This document shows, in pieces, positions 45,541 through 57,359 of a stretch of 64,000 nt of DNA (position 1 is its first letter; each line of letters starts with the position of its first letter). The translations under genes were made by a program, and so were the position numbers. Location: the NCBI RefSeq assembly GCF_014805685.1, contig NC_060905.1, positions 139,001 to 203,000 of the forward strand, in the 5' to 3' direction. The DNA is from Silurus meridionalis (taxonomy: Eukaryota; Chordata; Actinopteri; Siluriformes; Siluridae). The notes beneath the pieces were generated by a model. The model did not search any database and was not told the origin of the DNA. It saw only the letters and a list, made by a program, of their open reading frames with translations.

Positions 45541-46311
45541 ATGGATAAGAGGCAACTCCATGAGCCCATGTACATTTTCATTGCTGCTTTACTTTGTAAT
45601 GCTCTTTTTGGATCGTTTGCACTTTATCCCAAACTTCTCACTGATTTACTGTCTGAAAAACAAATCACTTCTTTTGGAGCTTGTTTATTTCAGGCATTTT
45701 GTATTTATACATATGGATCATCAGAGTTCACACTCCTATCAGCTATGGCTTATGACAGATATGTGTCCATCTGTAAACCTTTAGAATACGCCTCAATTGT
45801 AAAGATGCACATTGTCAGTAAACTCATATTTTTATCATGGTTTGTGCCAAGTTGTGAAATTGGTATAGCCATTATGCTGACATCCCGTCTTCAGTTGTGT
45901 AAATATAAATTAAACAGAATATACTGTGATAATTATTCTATTGTAAAACTAAGCTGTAAAGAAACGTCTCTTAATAACTTATATGGACTTTTTATATTCA
46001 GCATTGCTGTATTTCCACCAGTGATTTTTATACTTTACACATACGTCAGGATTCTTGCTGTGTGTTTGAAGAATCCTAAAGATTTCAGAAGAAAAGCTTT
46101 ACAGACATGTTTACCACATCTGCTCATTTTCATCAATTTTTCTGTCAATACAAGTTTCGAAATTATTAATTCTAGACTCGAATCAAATCAAATTCCCCAC
46201 ATTATTACCATGATCCTGTCAGTGGAATTTTTACTCATTCCCCCTTTATTCAATCCCATTATTTATGGATTAAAACTGCATGAGATTTATACTAATATAA
46301 AAAATTTTTAA
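45541..46311 (+). pseudogene. Olfactory receptor OR4, N-terminus and TM1 deleted
   Basis: The frame is open for 256 codons and carries HEPMYIFIAALL, MAYDRYVSICKPL, loop 2 cysteines, KALQTCLPHLL and PPLFNPIIYGLK, hence TM2 to TM7. It lacks about 50 residues present in the others: the glycosylated N-terminus and TM1. Aligned with OR5, its ATG corresponds to an upstream ATG in the OR5 leader (63574), joined to the codon before HEPMY by a deletion of about 165 bases. The 5' flank and TATA box are kept. I call it a pseudogene, since no OR is known to me to fold without TM1. The protein is otherwise close to OR5. Confidence 0.85.
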
Positions 46312-46407
46312 ATGTCAAACAAGAGCACAAGTTTCTTTTTAGATTCTTTTACTCTTATTTATGACTTAAAGCAATTTAAAGTGGCTTTATCTGTTACACT
46401 ACATTTA

Positions 46408-46600
46408 AATTGACATTTACAGCATTTAGCAGACGTCCGTGTCCAGAGTGACGTACAAAAGTGCTTTGAGTCTCCAACAATGAATAAATCTACACTGTGC
46501 ATTAGATTACAATCTTAATATAAATCAGACGATTTTACGAAGAAAACTTGAAAAGTAATAATTTAAGTGTTTCGGGAAGAGGAAGGTCTTCAACCCCTAA
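46408..46600 (-). mobile_element. L2-like LINE tail, antisense
   Basis: TTTACAGCATTTAGCAGACG and TCCAGAGTGACGTACAAA are the reverse complement of the tail at 41940-42120, and GGAAGAGGAAGGTCTTCAA of its coding end. Confidence 0.7.
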
Positions 46601-47839
46601 CACCCATTTCTGCTGGCTCATTGTTAATTAAACATACGTGGTCATAATGACCTAATTGTTCATTTATGCTGTGGTGGAAATTGTATATTTATTTTCAGCT
46701 TTGCTTTATTCCTTCTAGTATTTTTTTATGATCGACTTGCATATCAGAAATCTTAAATAAATGTAAGAATAAAAATAAAAACATTTGTGTTACAAATCCA
46801 CTGCCTCTCTTCAGTTCACATTGCATGTGCTGGAGGGAGAAGTGCGTTGTTACAAAGAGCCCACAAGTGATTTATCAACTATATTGACATTAATCCACAG
46901 ATGAGGAGTGTTGAATGGTGGGCGAGATGGTGGTGGTGAACTGAAGCGAAAGTGTCTTGTGCCTTCCTTGAACACAACACAGACAAGAGGTGGAGCGGTT
47001 AGCAGCAGACCTGCTACACTCGGAAGTTACTGTTTGCTGTTTTCGACTCTCTTCTAATAAAGCCTGACCTCAGATCCTCAACTCTGCTGTCACGCCACTC
47101 AACCATTACATCTCGAAACTGGTCTTAATCTTAATATTTTTATCAACATAGAAATGAGAGAATAGACTCAAAACTAATTCTTCTCATTTTGGTAATTTGT
47201 TTTTTTATTCCTTAAGTTATTTAGTCTAAATCACATAATGTATATTCAAACTTTTCATTTAATAGAATAAGGAGATTTTTCTAATATTTCTGATATTTTC
47301 AAGCAGGGACTCCAAAAAGACTATCTATAACATAAGTAAAAACAGAAAGCAAGAAAGTAACACAGAGCTTGTAGTCCGTAATTCAGTTATTTCATGAATG
47401 AGCCAAACAAAGGAATCTCTTGTGCATGGATTCGGTTCTGGGAAGCCGTCCCTCTCTTTATAACTATATGTTCTGTTGATACTTATAAAACAAACGGTCG
47501 GACCCGGGTCTCTCTCGAGAGGAGCAGACACTCATAATCAGGAGTAAAAGGTCCAAAGTCTTTATTATTAAAGTCCCAAAGCAAGAAATCGGAAAACAGC
47601 ACAAATACAAATCCCCAAAAAATACAAAGCAAGGTCAAAGAAGTGCAGAGTAATACTTCAGTCCTGGGGAAAATACAATCTCTCAAAAAAAGCACAAAAA
47701 AGAAATACTTGAACACAAAAACCTTTCAAAATCCTGTGAATAAAATAAACAGAAGCCGGATCATTGGTCCACAGACTCGGGGACGATACAAAACAAAAGC
47801 CAAATAAACTCAAACAGAATCCTATAAGGTGATAAACAT
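46601..47839. other. Spacer, possible old LTR pieces, no gene
   Basis: There is no supported coding region. A stretch at 46990-47105 (AATAAAGCCTGACC) looks like a polyadenylation region of an LTR, and 47490-47530 has a GGTCTCTCTCGAGAGGAG palindrome. Neither is enough to classify. Confidence 0.35.
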
Positions 47840-47930
47840 CAAGTCAAGAAGCTTTTATTGTCATTTCAACCATATAGAGCTGAACTGTAGTGCACAGTGA
47901 CATAAGACAACGTTTCACCAGAACCCTGAT
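47840..47930 (-). mobile_element. Rex1-like 3' UTR scrap, antisense, at the edge of the minisatellite
   Basis: GCTTTTATTGTCATTTCAAC, then GACAACGTTTCACCAGAACC, follows the order of 42126-42240. The next block there, CATAGAGCTACAACACAAC, has the same core as the minisatellite. Confidence 0.6.
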
Positions 47931-49730
47931 GCTACATACACAACACAGAGCTACATACACAACACAGAGCTACATACACACACACACAGAGCTACACACA
48001 CACACACACACACACACAACACAGAGCTACATACACAACACAGAGCTACACACAACACAGAGCTACATACACAACACAGAGCTACACACACACACACACA
48101 CACAGAGCTACACACACAACACAGAGCTACACACACACACAAAACACAGAGCTACACACACAGCACAGAGTTACACACACACACACACACACAACACAGA
48201 GCTACACACAACACATTTACATACACAACACAGAGCTACACACACACACAAAACACAGAGCTACACACACAGAGCTACACACACAACACAGAGCTACACA
48301 CACACAAAACACAGAGCTACACACACAGCACAGAGTTACACACACACACACACAACACAGAGCTACACACAACACATTTATATACACAACACAGAGCTAC
48401 ACACACACACAAAACACAGAGCTACACACACACAGCACAGAGTTACACACACACACACACACACAACACAGAGCTACACACACACAACACATTTACATAC
48501 ACAACACAGAGCTACACACAACACAGAGCTACACACACAACACATTTACATACACAACACAGAGCTACACACACACACAGAGCTACACACACAACACATT
48601 TACATACACAACACAGAGCTACACACACACACACATTTACATACACAACACAGAGCTACACACACACACACAACACAGAGCTACACACACAGCACAGAGT
48701 TACACACACACACACACACAACACAGAGCTACACACACAACACAGAGTTACACACAATACAGAGTTACACACACAACACAAAGCTACACACAGAACACAG
48801 AGCTACATACAGAACACATTTATATACACAACACAGAGCTACACACACACATACACAACACATTTATATACACAACACAGAGCTACACACACACACACAG
48901 AGCTACACACACACAACATAGAGCTACACACATAACACAGAGCTACATACACAACACATTTACATACACAACACAGAGCTACACACACAACACAGAGCTA
49001 CACACAACACAGAGCTACACACACAACACAGAGCTACACACACAACATAGAGCTACACACACACACAACATTTACATACACACAACACAGAGCTACACAC
49101 ACAACATATTTATATACACAACACAGAGCTATACACACAACACACACACACAGAGCTACACACACAACACAGATCTACATACACAACACCGAGCTACACA
49201 CAACACATTAACATACACAACACAAAGCTACACGCACAACACATTTACATACACAACACAGAGCTACACACACAACACATTAGCATACACAGCACAAAGC
49301 TACACACACACAACACATTTACATACACAACACAGAGCTACACACAACACATTTATATACACAACACAGAGCTACACACACAGAGCTACATACACAACAC
49401 AGAGCTACACACACAACACAGAGCTACACACACAACACAGAACTACACACACACACACAACACAGAGCTACACACACACAGAGCTACATACAGAACACAT
49501 ATACATACACAACACATAGCTACACACACACACAGAGCTACACACACATACACACAACACAGACCTACATACACAACACAAAGCTACACACAGAACACAG
49601 AGCTACATACACAACACAGAGCTACACACACAACACAGAGCTACACACACAACACAGAGCTACATACAGAACACAGAGCTGCACACAACACATTTACATA
49701 CACAACACAGAGCTACACACAGAACATACA
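47931..49730. repeat. Minisatellite of ACACAACACAGAGCTACAC units
   Basis: About 1.8 kb of imperfect tandem units with the core CAACACAGAGCTACA, separated by variable (CA)n and by a second unit type with CATTTACATACACAA. Unit length is mostly 17-36 bases. The long open frame 47890-48921 is a by-product of the repeat. Confidence 0.92.
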
Positions 49731-49888
49731 CTTAAAGCACTTCTAGCAGACTGCCATTAGCTTTAGCAAGGTTCTCCAGACTGGGCTTCACCTGTAACAT
49801 GCCAGTTGTGACATCTTGCCTAATCCCAGTCAAGTATCCTTGCTTAATTATCTGCTATTTTTGCATCATTGCTATGCTGATCATATAT
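49731..49888. other. Short spacer, nothing recognised
   Basis: No coding or repeat signal could be assigned. Confidence 0.4.
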
Positions 49889-50303
49889 TATATATGTTTG
49901 AGGAAACTTGTAGGTGAGGGATGCAGAATGCAGGTTGATGATTTTGATGAGGAGATTAATGAAATTAGGTCATTCACATGAATAGGAGTGAAGCTTGTAG
50001 TTGATTATCTGCTATAATGACACTGCTGTCTACAGGGTTATTTATAAAATAACTTGGATTTATATTAACCATCTGGAAATCTAGGATTCTGCTTGTTATT
50101 TTCTATGAAAGAGGAGAAATATGCTGATCAGCAGCACTAAGAGATTTTCTAGAACTATTTGAAATACTGTCAATTTCGTTTGACTCAATTTACGTTCTAA
50201 TTTCAGAGTGGTCTGTTTTAAGGTGTGTGTATGATCATTATACCACTGTGCTGATTTTTTCTCCCTGATCATTTTCGTCTTAAGTGGCGCTACATCATCC
50301 CGG
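49889..50303 (-). mobile_element. L2-like LINE fragment, antisense
   Basis: It is the reverse complement of 17450-18010 (linker before the RT), with blocks such as GAGGAAACTTGTAGGTGAGG and CAGCACTAAGAGATTTTCTA. It ends where the Charlie-like hAT element starts. Confidence 0.8.
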
Positions 50304-50404
50304 GGCAGACATGGGCAAACTACGGCCCATTGGGCTTATTAATCCGGCCCACCAAACGTGACCATCCTATGAGCCCTTTTGCAAAAATGAGCTTATGAAA
50401 GAAA

Positions 50405-50459
50405 AGAAAAGTGGATAGTGAGCGCCGAGTGTCTAATACAGAGTGGATAACTGAACTGA
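50405..50459 (+). pseudogene. hAT transposase, first part before the LINE
   Basis: KVDSERRVSNTEWITEL matches the N-terminal region just before the zinc finger of GTF2IRD2/FAM200-type hAT transposases. The rest starts at 53956. Confidence 0.6.
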
Positions 50460-50460
50460 A

Positions 50461-50473
50461 CCAAGATGGCGGC
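50461..50473 (+). promoter_or_regulatory. YY1-like motif at the 5' end of the Rex1-like LINE
   Basis: CCAAGATGGCGGC is the first sequence of the element and contains the YY1 core AAGATGGCGGC. Confidence 0.55.
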
Positions 50474-52283
50474 GCGTGCACAACGCGAGGCCCAGCATCT
50501 CTCCAGATTTTGCGATTTAGTAGCAATTTCTCCATCAACAGCAAGTTTATTCACGCAGAACAGGCTTGCACACATCTCATACAGCCGAGAAGCATTACTA
50601 AACATCGGCAACACTCACAGATACGGGCTTTCAACGGACTTTGAACTCCCTCGGGAAATTGCCCGAACACCGCGGACCGCTGATCCAGCTCGGCCGACAG
50701 TGAGACCACAGCGCCGGCGGCGAGACCGTAAACAAAGGAGGGGGAAGCGAGGCGGCATCAGGGCTAAGCTAAGGCTAAACCCGCATCAACCAGCGATTCC
50801 AAGCGTCTTCCTTGCCAATGTACGGTCTCTTGCTAATAAAATGGATGAGTTGCTGCTCGGATATCATCACACAAACGGATTAAGGAATGTAATGTCATGA
50901 TTTTCACGGAAACATGGCTCAACAACAACATTCCCAGCAGCGCCATTGAGCTCGGGGGTCGCAGTGTTTATCGGGCGGACAGGACGGCAGAGGACTCTGG
51001 TAAGCGCAGAGGTGGAGGTCTGTGCATTTATGTTAACAACTCATGGTGCACGGACTCTACTGTTACTGAAAGTCATTGCTCTGTTCATTTAGAGTATTTG
51101 ATGATTAAGTGCAGACCCTTTTATTTACCGAGAGAATTCTCAGCCATTGTTGTGACTGCTGTGTACATTCCACGGATGCTAATGCTAAGCTAGCTATGGA
51201 GGAACTGCATGCAGCTATCAGCAAACAGCAGTCTGCACATCCTGAAGGAGCTATCATTGTCGCTGGAGATTTCAACCACTCCAACCTGAAATCTGTCTTA
51301 CCAAAATTTCACCGCAATGTCTCCTGCTCTACTAGAGGACAAAACACTGGACCAGGTATACACAAACATACCTGGGGCATACACAGCCATTCCCTCCCCA
51401 CCTGGGTCAGTCTGATCACCTCTCTTTGTTCATGCTACCCAAATACACACCACTAATCAAACGTGTGAAACCAGCTGTGAGGACAGTAAAGGTATGGCCA
51501 GAGGGGGCCATTTCTTCTCTACAACAACAGTTTCAGGATACTGACTGGAACATGTTCGCTTCACAGGCCACACTGGACTCTCACACAGACATGGACAGTT
51601 ACACATCATCTGTTTTGGACCATATTAACACGTGCATTGACAATGTCACTACTGTCAAACACGTGAAATGCTTTCTAACCAGAAGCCGTGGATGAACTCT
51701 GAAGTCCGTCTCCTGTTGAAAGCAAGAGATGCTGTCTTTAAATCTGGCAGTGCACAGGACTACAACAGAGCCAGGGCCAACCTGAAAAGAGGCATCAGGA
51801 AAGCAAAGCTCACATTTAAACGCCACATAGAAGAGCACTTCCACAACTCTGACCCCAGACGCATGTGGAAAGGCATCCAGTCAATCACGGACTACAAACC
51901 CACAGCTCAACCAACCAGCAGTGCCTTCCAACCGAACGAACTTAATCACTTTTTTGCTCGTTTTGACCAAAGCACAGGACATTTTACACCAACCACGGAC
52001 TCTGCTACTGCTTACAGCCCACTTTCAATCTCAACAACGGACGTCTATTCAGTGTTCAGCAGAGTGGATGCACGAAGGCAGCTGGCCCGGACGGCATACC
52101 GGGACGTGTTCTCAGAGCATGCGCTGGACAACTGGCACAGGTTTTTACTGACATTTTCAACCTGTCACTGGCCCAAGCCACGGTACCAACATGCCTGAAG
52201 ACCACTACTATCATACCAGTGCCTAAGCACTCAGCTGCTAAATGCCTGAATGACTTTCGCCCGGTTGCACTCACCCCATTGCT

Positions 52284-53415
52284 ATGAAGTGCTTTGAGAA
52301 ACTGGTCCTGAATCACCTCACTGCGGGCCTACCACCTACACTGGACCCATACCAGTTTGCCTATCGCCCGAACAGGTCAACAGAGGATGCAGTTTCCACA
52401 GCTCTTCATTCTGCTCTCACCCACCTGGATAAAAGCAACACGTACATCAGAATGCTGTTCATTGACTTTAGCTCTGCGTTCAATACAGTCCTCCCCACTG
52501 TACTGATCACTAAGCTCAGTGAACTGGGTATCTGCACCTCCACTTGCAGATGGATTCTGGACTTTCTCACCAACAGACCTCAATCTGTCAGGTTGGGAAA
52601 CCAGGTATCCTCAACCCTAATTCTGAACACTGGCATACCGCAGGGCTGTGTTCTGAGCCCACTGCTCTACTCCCTGTTCACCCACGATTGTGCTCCTCTG
52701 TATAACTCCAACATCTTCATCAAGTATGCAGATGACACCACCGTGGTCGGCCAGATCGACAACAACGACGAATCGGCCTACAGGAAGAGATCCGTAATCT
52801 GGCAGCATGGTGTGCCACCAACAACCTGACTCTCAACGCCACAAAGACCAAAGAGCTCATTGTGGACTTCCGAAATCCAACAGCAGGAGACATCTACCAG
52901 TCAACATCAATGGAACCGAGGTAGAGCGAGTCTCCAGCTTTAAGTTCCTGGGAGTTCACATCTCTGAGGATCTGACATGGCAGCAGAACACGTCAGCTCT
53001 GGTTAAAAAAGCACAACAACGCCTGTACTTCTTGAGAAGTCTCAAGAAATCTCATCTGTCCCCGGGGATTTTAACGAGCTTCTACCGCTGCATCATTGAG
53101 AGCATCCTGACCAACTCCATCACTGTATGGTACGGAGGCTCCACTGTGTGTGAACGTAAAGCACTGCAAAGGGTGGTCAAAACCGCCCAACGCATCACTG
53201 GCACCCAACTACCTGCCATTGAACACCTTCACCACAGCAGATGTCTGCGCAGAGCTCACAGCATCATCAAGGACTCTTCACATCCCAGTCATAAACTGTT
53301 TAACCTCCTTCCATCAAGAAGGAGATACAGGAACTTACGCACCAGAACCAGCAGGTTCAGGGACAGCTTTTTTCCATCCACCATCACACTACTGAACTCA
53401 ACACTACACCGCTAA
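52284..53415 (+). pseudogene. Rex1-like reverse transcriptase and C-terminus
   Basis: The frame 52284-52829 holds RT motifs A, B and C intact ([21 protein letters not shown]). A frameshift near 52800-52829 separates it from 52807-53415, which carries FKFLGVHISEDLTWQQNTSA, RLYFLRSLKKSHLSPGIL, FYRCIIESILTNSITVWYGG and KALQRVVKTAQRITGTQLPA. By family knowledge this would copy LINE RNA at a nicked target. The frameshift makes it defective. Confidence 0.85.
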
Positions 53416-53887
53416 ATCACTACAAAACAAACATAAACAAAAGACTGTATATAACCTCTGTACAATACATGTACATACTTCATATTATATCTTTTTCACT
53501 CCTCAGTACATCTGCACTTTTATATCTGTATGTATATTTATCATCACTGTACATTCTGCCCAACATTTCACATTAATCTGTGTATATAATGTATGTGTAT
53601 ATATTTATATATATATATTTTTTATATATAGTAGACTGTTTATTCAGCTTGCTACTCCTTACTGCCATAATCCTGTGATCTGTAACCTTCATAGCCTTTA
53701 TATTTATTCACTGTATATACTTCATATATATACCACTGCTGTAAATATGCCAGATAGTTATCTGCACTGTAAATATGCTAGATATTTATCTGCACTTTTT
53801 GCACAACTGCTACATTTTGCACTTCTGGTAGATGCCAAACTGCATTTCGTTGCTGTGTACCTGTACAATGCAATGACAATAAAGTTG

Positions 53888-53954
<67 letters not shown>

Positions 53955-53955
53955 A

Positions 53956-55374
53956 ACAAAATATTTGTTAACTGAAGTCCGATCAAAGGCTGTATGCCTA
54001 ATATGCTAAGAAACTATCACGGTTTTCAAAGAGTACAATATCAGCCGTCACTTTGCTATGAAGCATGTCAACTATGCTAGCAAGCAGTCAATGCAGGAAC
54101 GGGCGGCTACGGCTCAGAGGTTGGCAGCTAATTTACAGACTCAGCAAAAAAAATTTCACCGGCAAACTGCGATTCAAGAGTCAAGTACCAAGGCAAGTTT
54201 TTTTGCTGGCATTCAAATTAGCAAAAGCTAGCAAGCCTTTCTCCGAAGGCAAGTTTTTAAAAGAATATACAGACGGCAGTTGTCTTGCGTCCGGAGTGTT
54301 AGGGCAAGTTTAAAAAAATCGGTACGGAAGGGAAAAACTCGGGGAGGAGATTTATATAACATGGTGTCTGTTGCCATCAAAAGACATAAGCTAGCTTGGA
54401 GTAAACTTGCCAGTGTTATGATGGTATGTTATGTTCCTTCACTGCATCATCCATCAGGAATCGCTTTGCAAGTCTTTATTGCAGCTTAAACTTGTCAACT
54501 TTATACGTGCGCGTGGACTTCAGTAACGACATTCCATCAAGTTCCTCTAGGAAACTGATGCTGATCATCAGGAGTTGCTGCACCACTCTCATGTCCGCTG
54601 GATGAGTTTGGGCAAAATGCTCCAACGAGTGTGGGACCTGAAAGAGGAGATTGGAGTCAGTGGGGAAATCTGACGAATTTCCTGATCTAAGCAACAAGAA
54701 CTGGTTTTGTGATTTTGCGTTTGCTGTGGACATATTTTCACACTTGAATGAGAAACTACAGGGGAAAGAACAGTTTGTGCACAAATGTTTCAGCCTTCAA
54801 ATCTAAGCTTACTTTATTCTCTAGACAAATTGCAAACACATCTTTCACTAATTTCGCCACACTTGGCACGCAGAATGAGGTGACGCAAAATGCAAAGAAA
54901 TACAGCAAATTACTGGATGACCTGCACAAAGAATTGAGCCATCGCTCTGACTTTGAAAACATTGAAAAGTCACTTCAGCTGGTGTCCTGTCACGTGGCCC
55001 TGGAACCTCACCACGAGAAGTGCAATTGGAACTGATCGATCTTCAATCTGACTCCGTCTTAAAGGAGAAGTTCAGCTCTCATAAACTGAATGACGTTTGT
55101 GCTTTACTTAACGAAGCCATGTTTCCAAACCTCCGGAAGACGGCACAAAAGATGCTGACTTTGTTTGGTTTGACCTAGGTATGTGAGCAGACATTCAGCA
55201 TCATGAACATCAACAAAGCCCCTCACAGATCCAGGTTAACTGACCAATGCCTCGGCTCTATCCTGAGAATTGCCACAACAAAACTTACTCCAGACTTTGA
55301 TGAACTGGCAAAATAAAGAGATCAACAACACTGTTCTTACTGAAAATGAATTTGGGTTTTTCTGTTGTGTTCAT
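53956..55374 (+). pseudogene. hAT transposase, zinc finger to C-terminus, decayed
   Basis: Pieces in shifting frames match GTF2IRD2/FAM200-type transposases: AVCLIC with the following FKEYNISRHFAMKH (CxxC and HxxxxH finger), AANLQTQQKKFHRQTAIQES, LAFKLAKASKPFSEGKFLKE, then HHSHVRWMSLGKMLQRVWDL (54590-54650), AFKSKLTLFSRQIANTSFTN (54795-54855), SDSVLKEKF and the dimerisation region NINKAPHRSRLTDQCLGSIL (55205-55265). Stops and frameshifts are frequent. It is split from its first exon part by the LINE. Confidence 0.75.
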
Positions 55375-55962
55375 CACTACAAGACACACTGGATCCTCTA
55401 CAGTTCACATACTGCCAAAACCACTCTACTGAGGGATGCCATTGCTCATCTTTTTCACACAATGATGAGCCAACTGGACTGCAAAAAAGGGAATTATGCT
55501 GAAATGCTGATTGAGGACTACAGTTCAACATTCAACGTCATAATTCCCCCCCACGCTAACCTCTAATTTGGAGGTCCTGGGACTCAGCCTGCTGCTGTGT
55601 CAATGGATCTCCAACTTCCTGACAGACCACAAGCCGTACGCATGGGAAAACACACCTCATCCACCCTCACCCTCAGCACTGGAACTCCTCAGGGTTGTGT
55701 TCTAAGCCCCCTGCTGTACTCACTGTACACATATGATTGTGTGACCACTTCCAGCTCCACCACCAGCATCAAGTTTGCTGACGACACTGTTGTTGTGGGC
55801 CTGATCTCCAACGATGATAGTTGATAGAGAACTTCAGCATGAAGCAGGAGCGGTTATACCAACCACCAAACATCAACAAGACCCAAGTGGAGAAAGTTGA
55901 CAGTTTCTGGTACCTAGGTGTTAACATCACACAGGACCTGTCTTGGTCCTGTCACTACAGTG
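55375..55962 (+). mobile_element. Older Rex1-like LINE copy, left part
   Basis: RT blocks include LDPLQFTYCQNHSTE, motif [21 protein letters not shown], motif C KFADDTVVVGLIS (about 55770) and KVDSFWYLGVNITQDLSW. It stops at GTGAC, where the younger LINE begins. The continuation (LKNPGSICII and then TIESVLTGIITSWFGNST) appears at 61730. Confidence 0.8.
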
Positions 55963-55963
55963 A

Positions 55964-55977
55964 CCCAAGATGGCGGC
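55964..55977 (+). promoter_or_regulatory. YY1-like motif at the 5' end of the younger Rex1-like LINE
   Basis: CCCAAGATGGCGGC repeats the start of the 50461 element. Confidence 0.5.
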
Positions 55978-57359
55978 ACGAGCACATCGCAAGGCTCAGG
56001 GTCTCTCCAGAATCTGCAATTTTGCTGTATTTCTGTTGCTCATATCGGGTCTGTTTGTGCAGAACAGCTGTGCATATACATCGTACACCTGACGTGAGCT
56101 TTTGGATATTGGTTTACGACTTCCCGACAGTTTTATTGACAACCTTCATCTCCTTCCTGAGATCACCAGAGCACCCGAGGCAGCTCATTCTACACGGCCG
56201 GGCGGAAGTGCTCGCAGGCGTCGTCGAGATCGTAAACAAAGGTGGGGGAAGCTTGGTGGAGTGAAAGCTAAGCTAAAGCTAACACCGCACCGGCTCTCTT
56301 TATCCAGCATCTTCCTTGCCAATGTTCGGTCACTAGTAAACAAAATGGAGGAGATTCGACTCAGCATCACACACAGCATGAAACTTTAGAACTGTAATGT
56401 CATGATCTTCACGGAAACATGGCTACACAGCGGCATTCCAGGCAATGCTATTGAGCTAGCGAGATGACACACACTCCGGGCGGATTGGACATTAGATGGT
56501 TCCGGTAAGACCAGAGGCGGTGGATTGTGCATTTATGTTAACAAAGCTTGGTGCACGAACTCTGTTACTGTCGAGAGTCTTTGTTCAGCTAACCTGGAGT
56601 TTCTTATGGTTAAATGTAGACCGTTTTATCTACCGCGGGAGTTCACTTCCACTATTATTACTGCTGCTTACATTCCCCCGATGCTGATGCTAAGCTCGCT
56701 ATGAAAGAACTTTATGCGGCCATCAGTAAACAACAGACTGTTCAACCGGAAGCTGCGTTTATTGTTGCGGGAGATTTTAATCACTCAAACTTAAAAGCAG
56801 TTCTTCCAAAATTTCATCAGCATGTTTCCTGTCACACCAGAGGGACCATGTATACAGAAACATGGCTGGAGCATACGTTGCGACCCCCCTCCCCCACATG
56901 GGACAGTCAGATCACTTTTCTTTGTTTCTCACCCCCAAATATGCACCCTTTATCAACTGGGTAAAGCCATCAGTGAGAACCAAGAAGGTGAGGTGCACAG
57001 AGGCAGATTTCACACTTCAGGAAAGGTTTTTACACACAGACTGGAGTACATTTGCTTCTCAGGCCACCAGTGACTCTCACACAGACATTGACTGCTACAC
57101 CTCCTCTGTACTGGATTACATCAGTTCCACCATAGACAGTGATACTACCCAGAATAAGATCATCACATACCCAAATCAGAAGCCATGGATGAACAAGAAG
57201 GTGTGCCTCCTGCTGAAGGCATGCACTACTGCCTTCAGGTCAGATGATGCTCAGGCCTACACTACATCCAGAGCTAATTTGAAGAGCGGCATCAAAGAGG
57301 CCAAGCACTGCTACAAGCTAAAGATTGAGGAGCATTTTTCCAACTCTGACCCTTGACGC

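Larger units (their letters stand above)
50461..53954 (+). mobile_element. Rex1-like LINE, near full length, with (ATCT)n tail
   Basis: It starts CCAAGATGGCGGC and ends in (ATCT)n (53890-53954). Frames in order are MAARAQREAQHLSRFCDLVA with a basic cluster, endonuclease NVRSLANKMDELL, MIFTETWLNNNIP, GGGLCIYVNNSW and VAGDFNHSNL, a linker with NQKPWMNSEVRLLLKARDAV, and RT CPVALTP-type blocks, [34 protein letters not shown] (motif A), [20 protein letters not shown] (motif B) and [12 protein letters not shown] (motif C). The C-terminal SSFKFLGVHISEDLTW block runs to LLNSTLHR (53415). Catalytic residues are kept, but about six frameshifts break the ORF. Confidence 0.88.
50304..55374 (+). mobile_element. 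Charlie-like hAT transposon, split by a Rex1-like LINE
   Basis: The left end CAGACATGGGCAAACTACGG is a typical hAT terminus. The coding part begins KVDSERRVSNTEWITEL (50410-50458), is interrupted by the LINE 50461-53954, and resumes with KYLLTEVRSKAVCLIC. The right terminus is lost in a Rex1-like fragment near 55375. Confidence 0.75.

Noticed and set aside
45541..46311. OR4 as a working short receptor
   Set aside because: TM1 and the glycosylated N-terminus are absent, and the start comes from a leader ATG, so a folded receptor is unlikely.
47890..48921. Open frame of 343 codons rich in His and Thr
   Set aside because: It is a translation of the CA-rich minisatellite; the repeat has few stops in this frame. 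There is no protein family match.
47931..49730. Tandem array that could be mistaken for a CRISPR
   Set aside because: Units have variable length, no unique spacers of even size and no cas genes, and the genome is eukaryotic.
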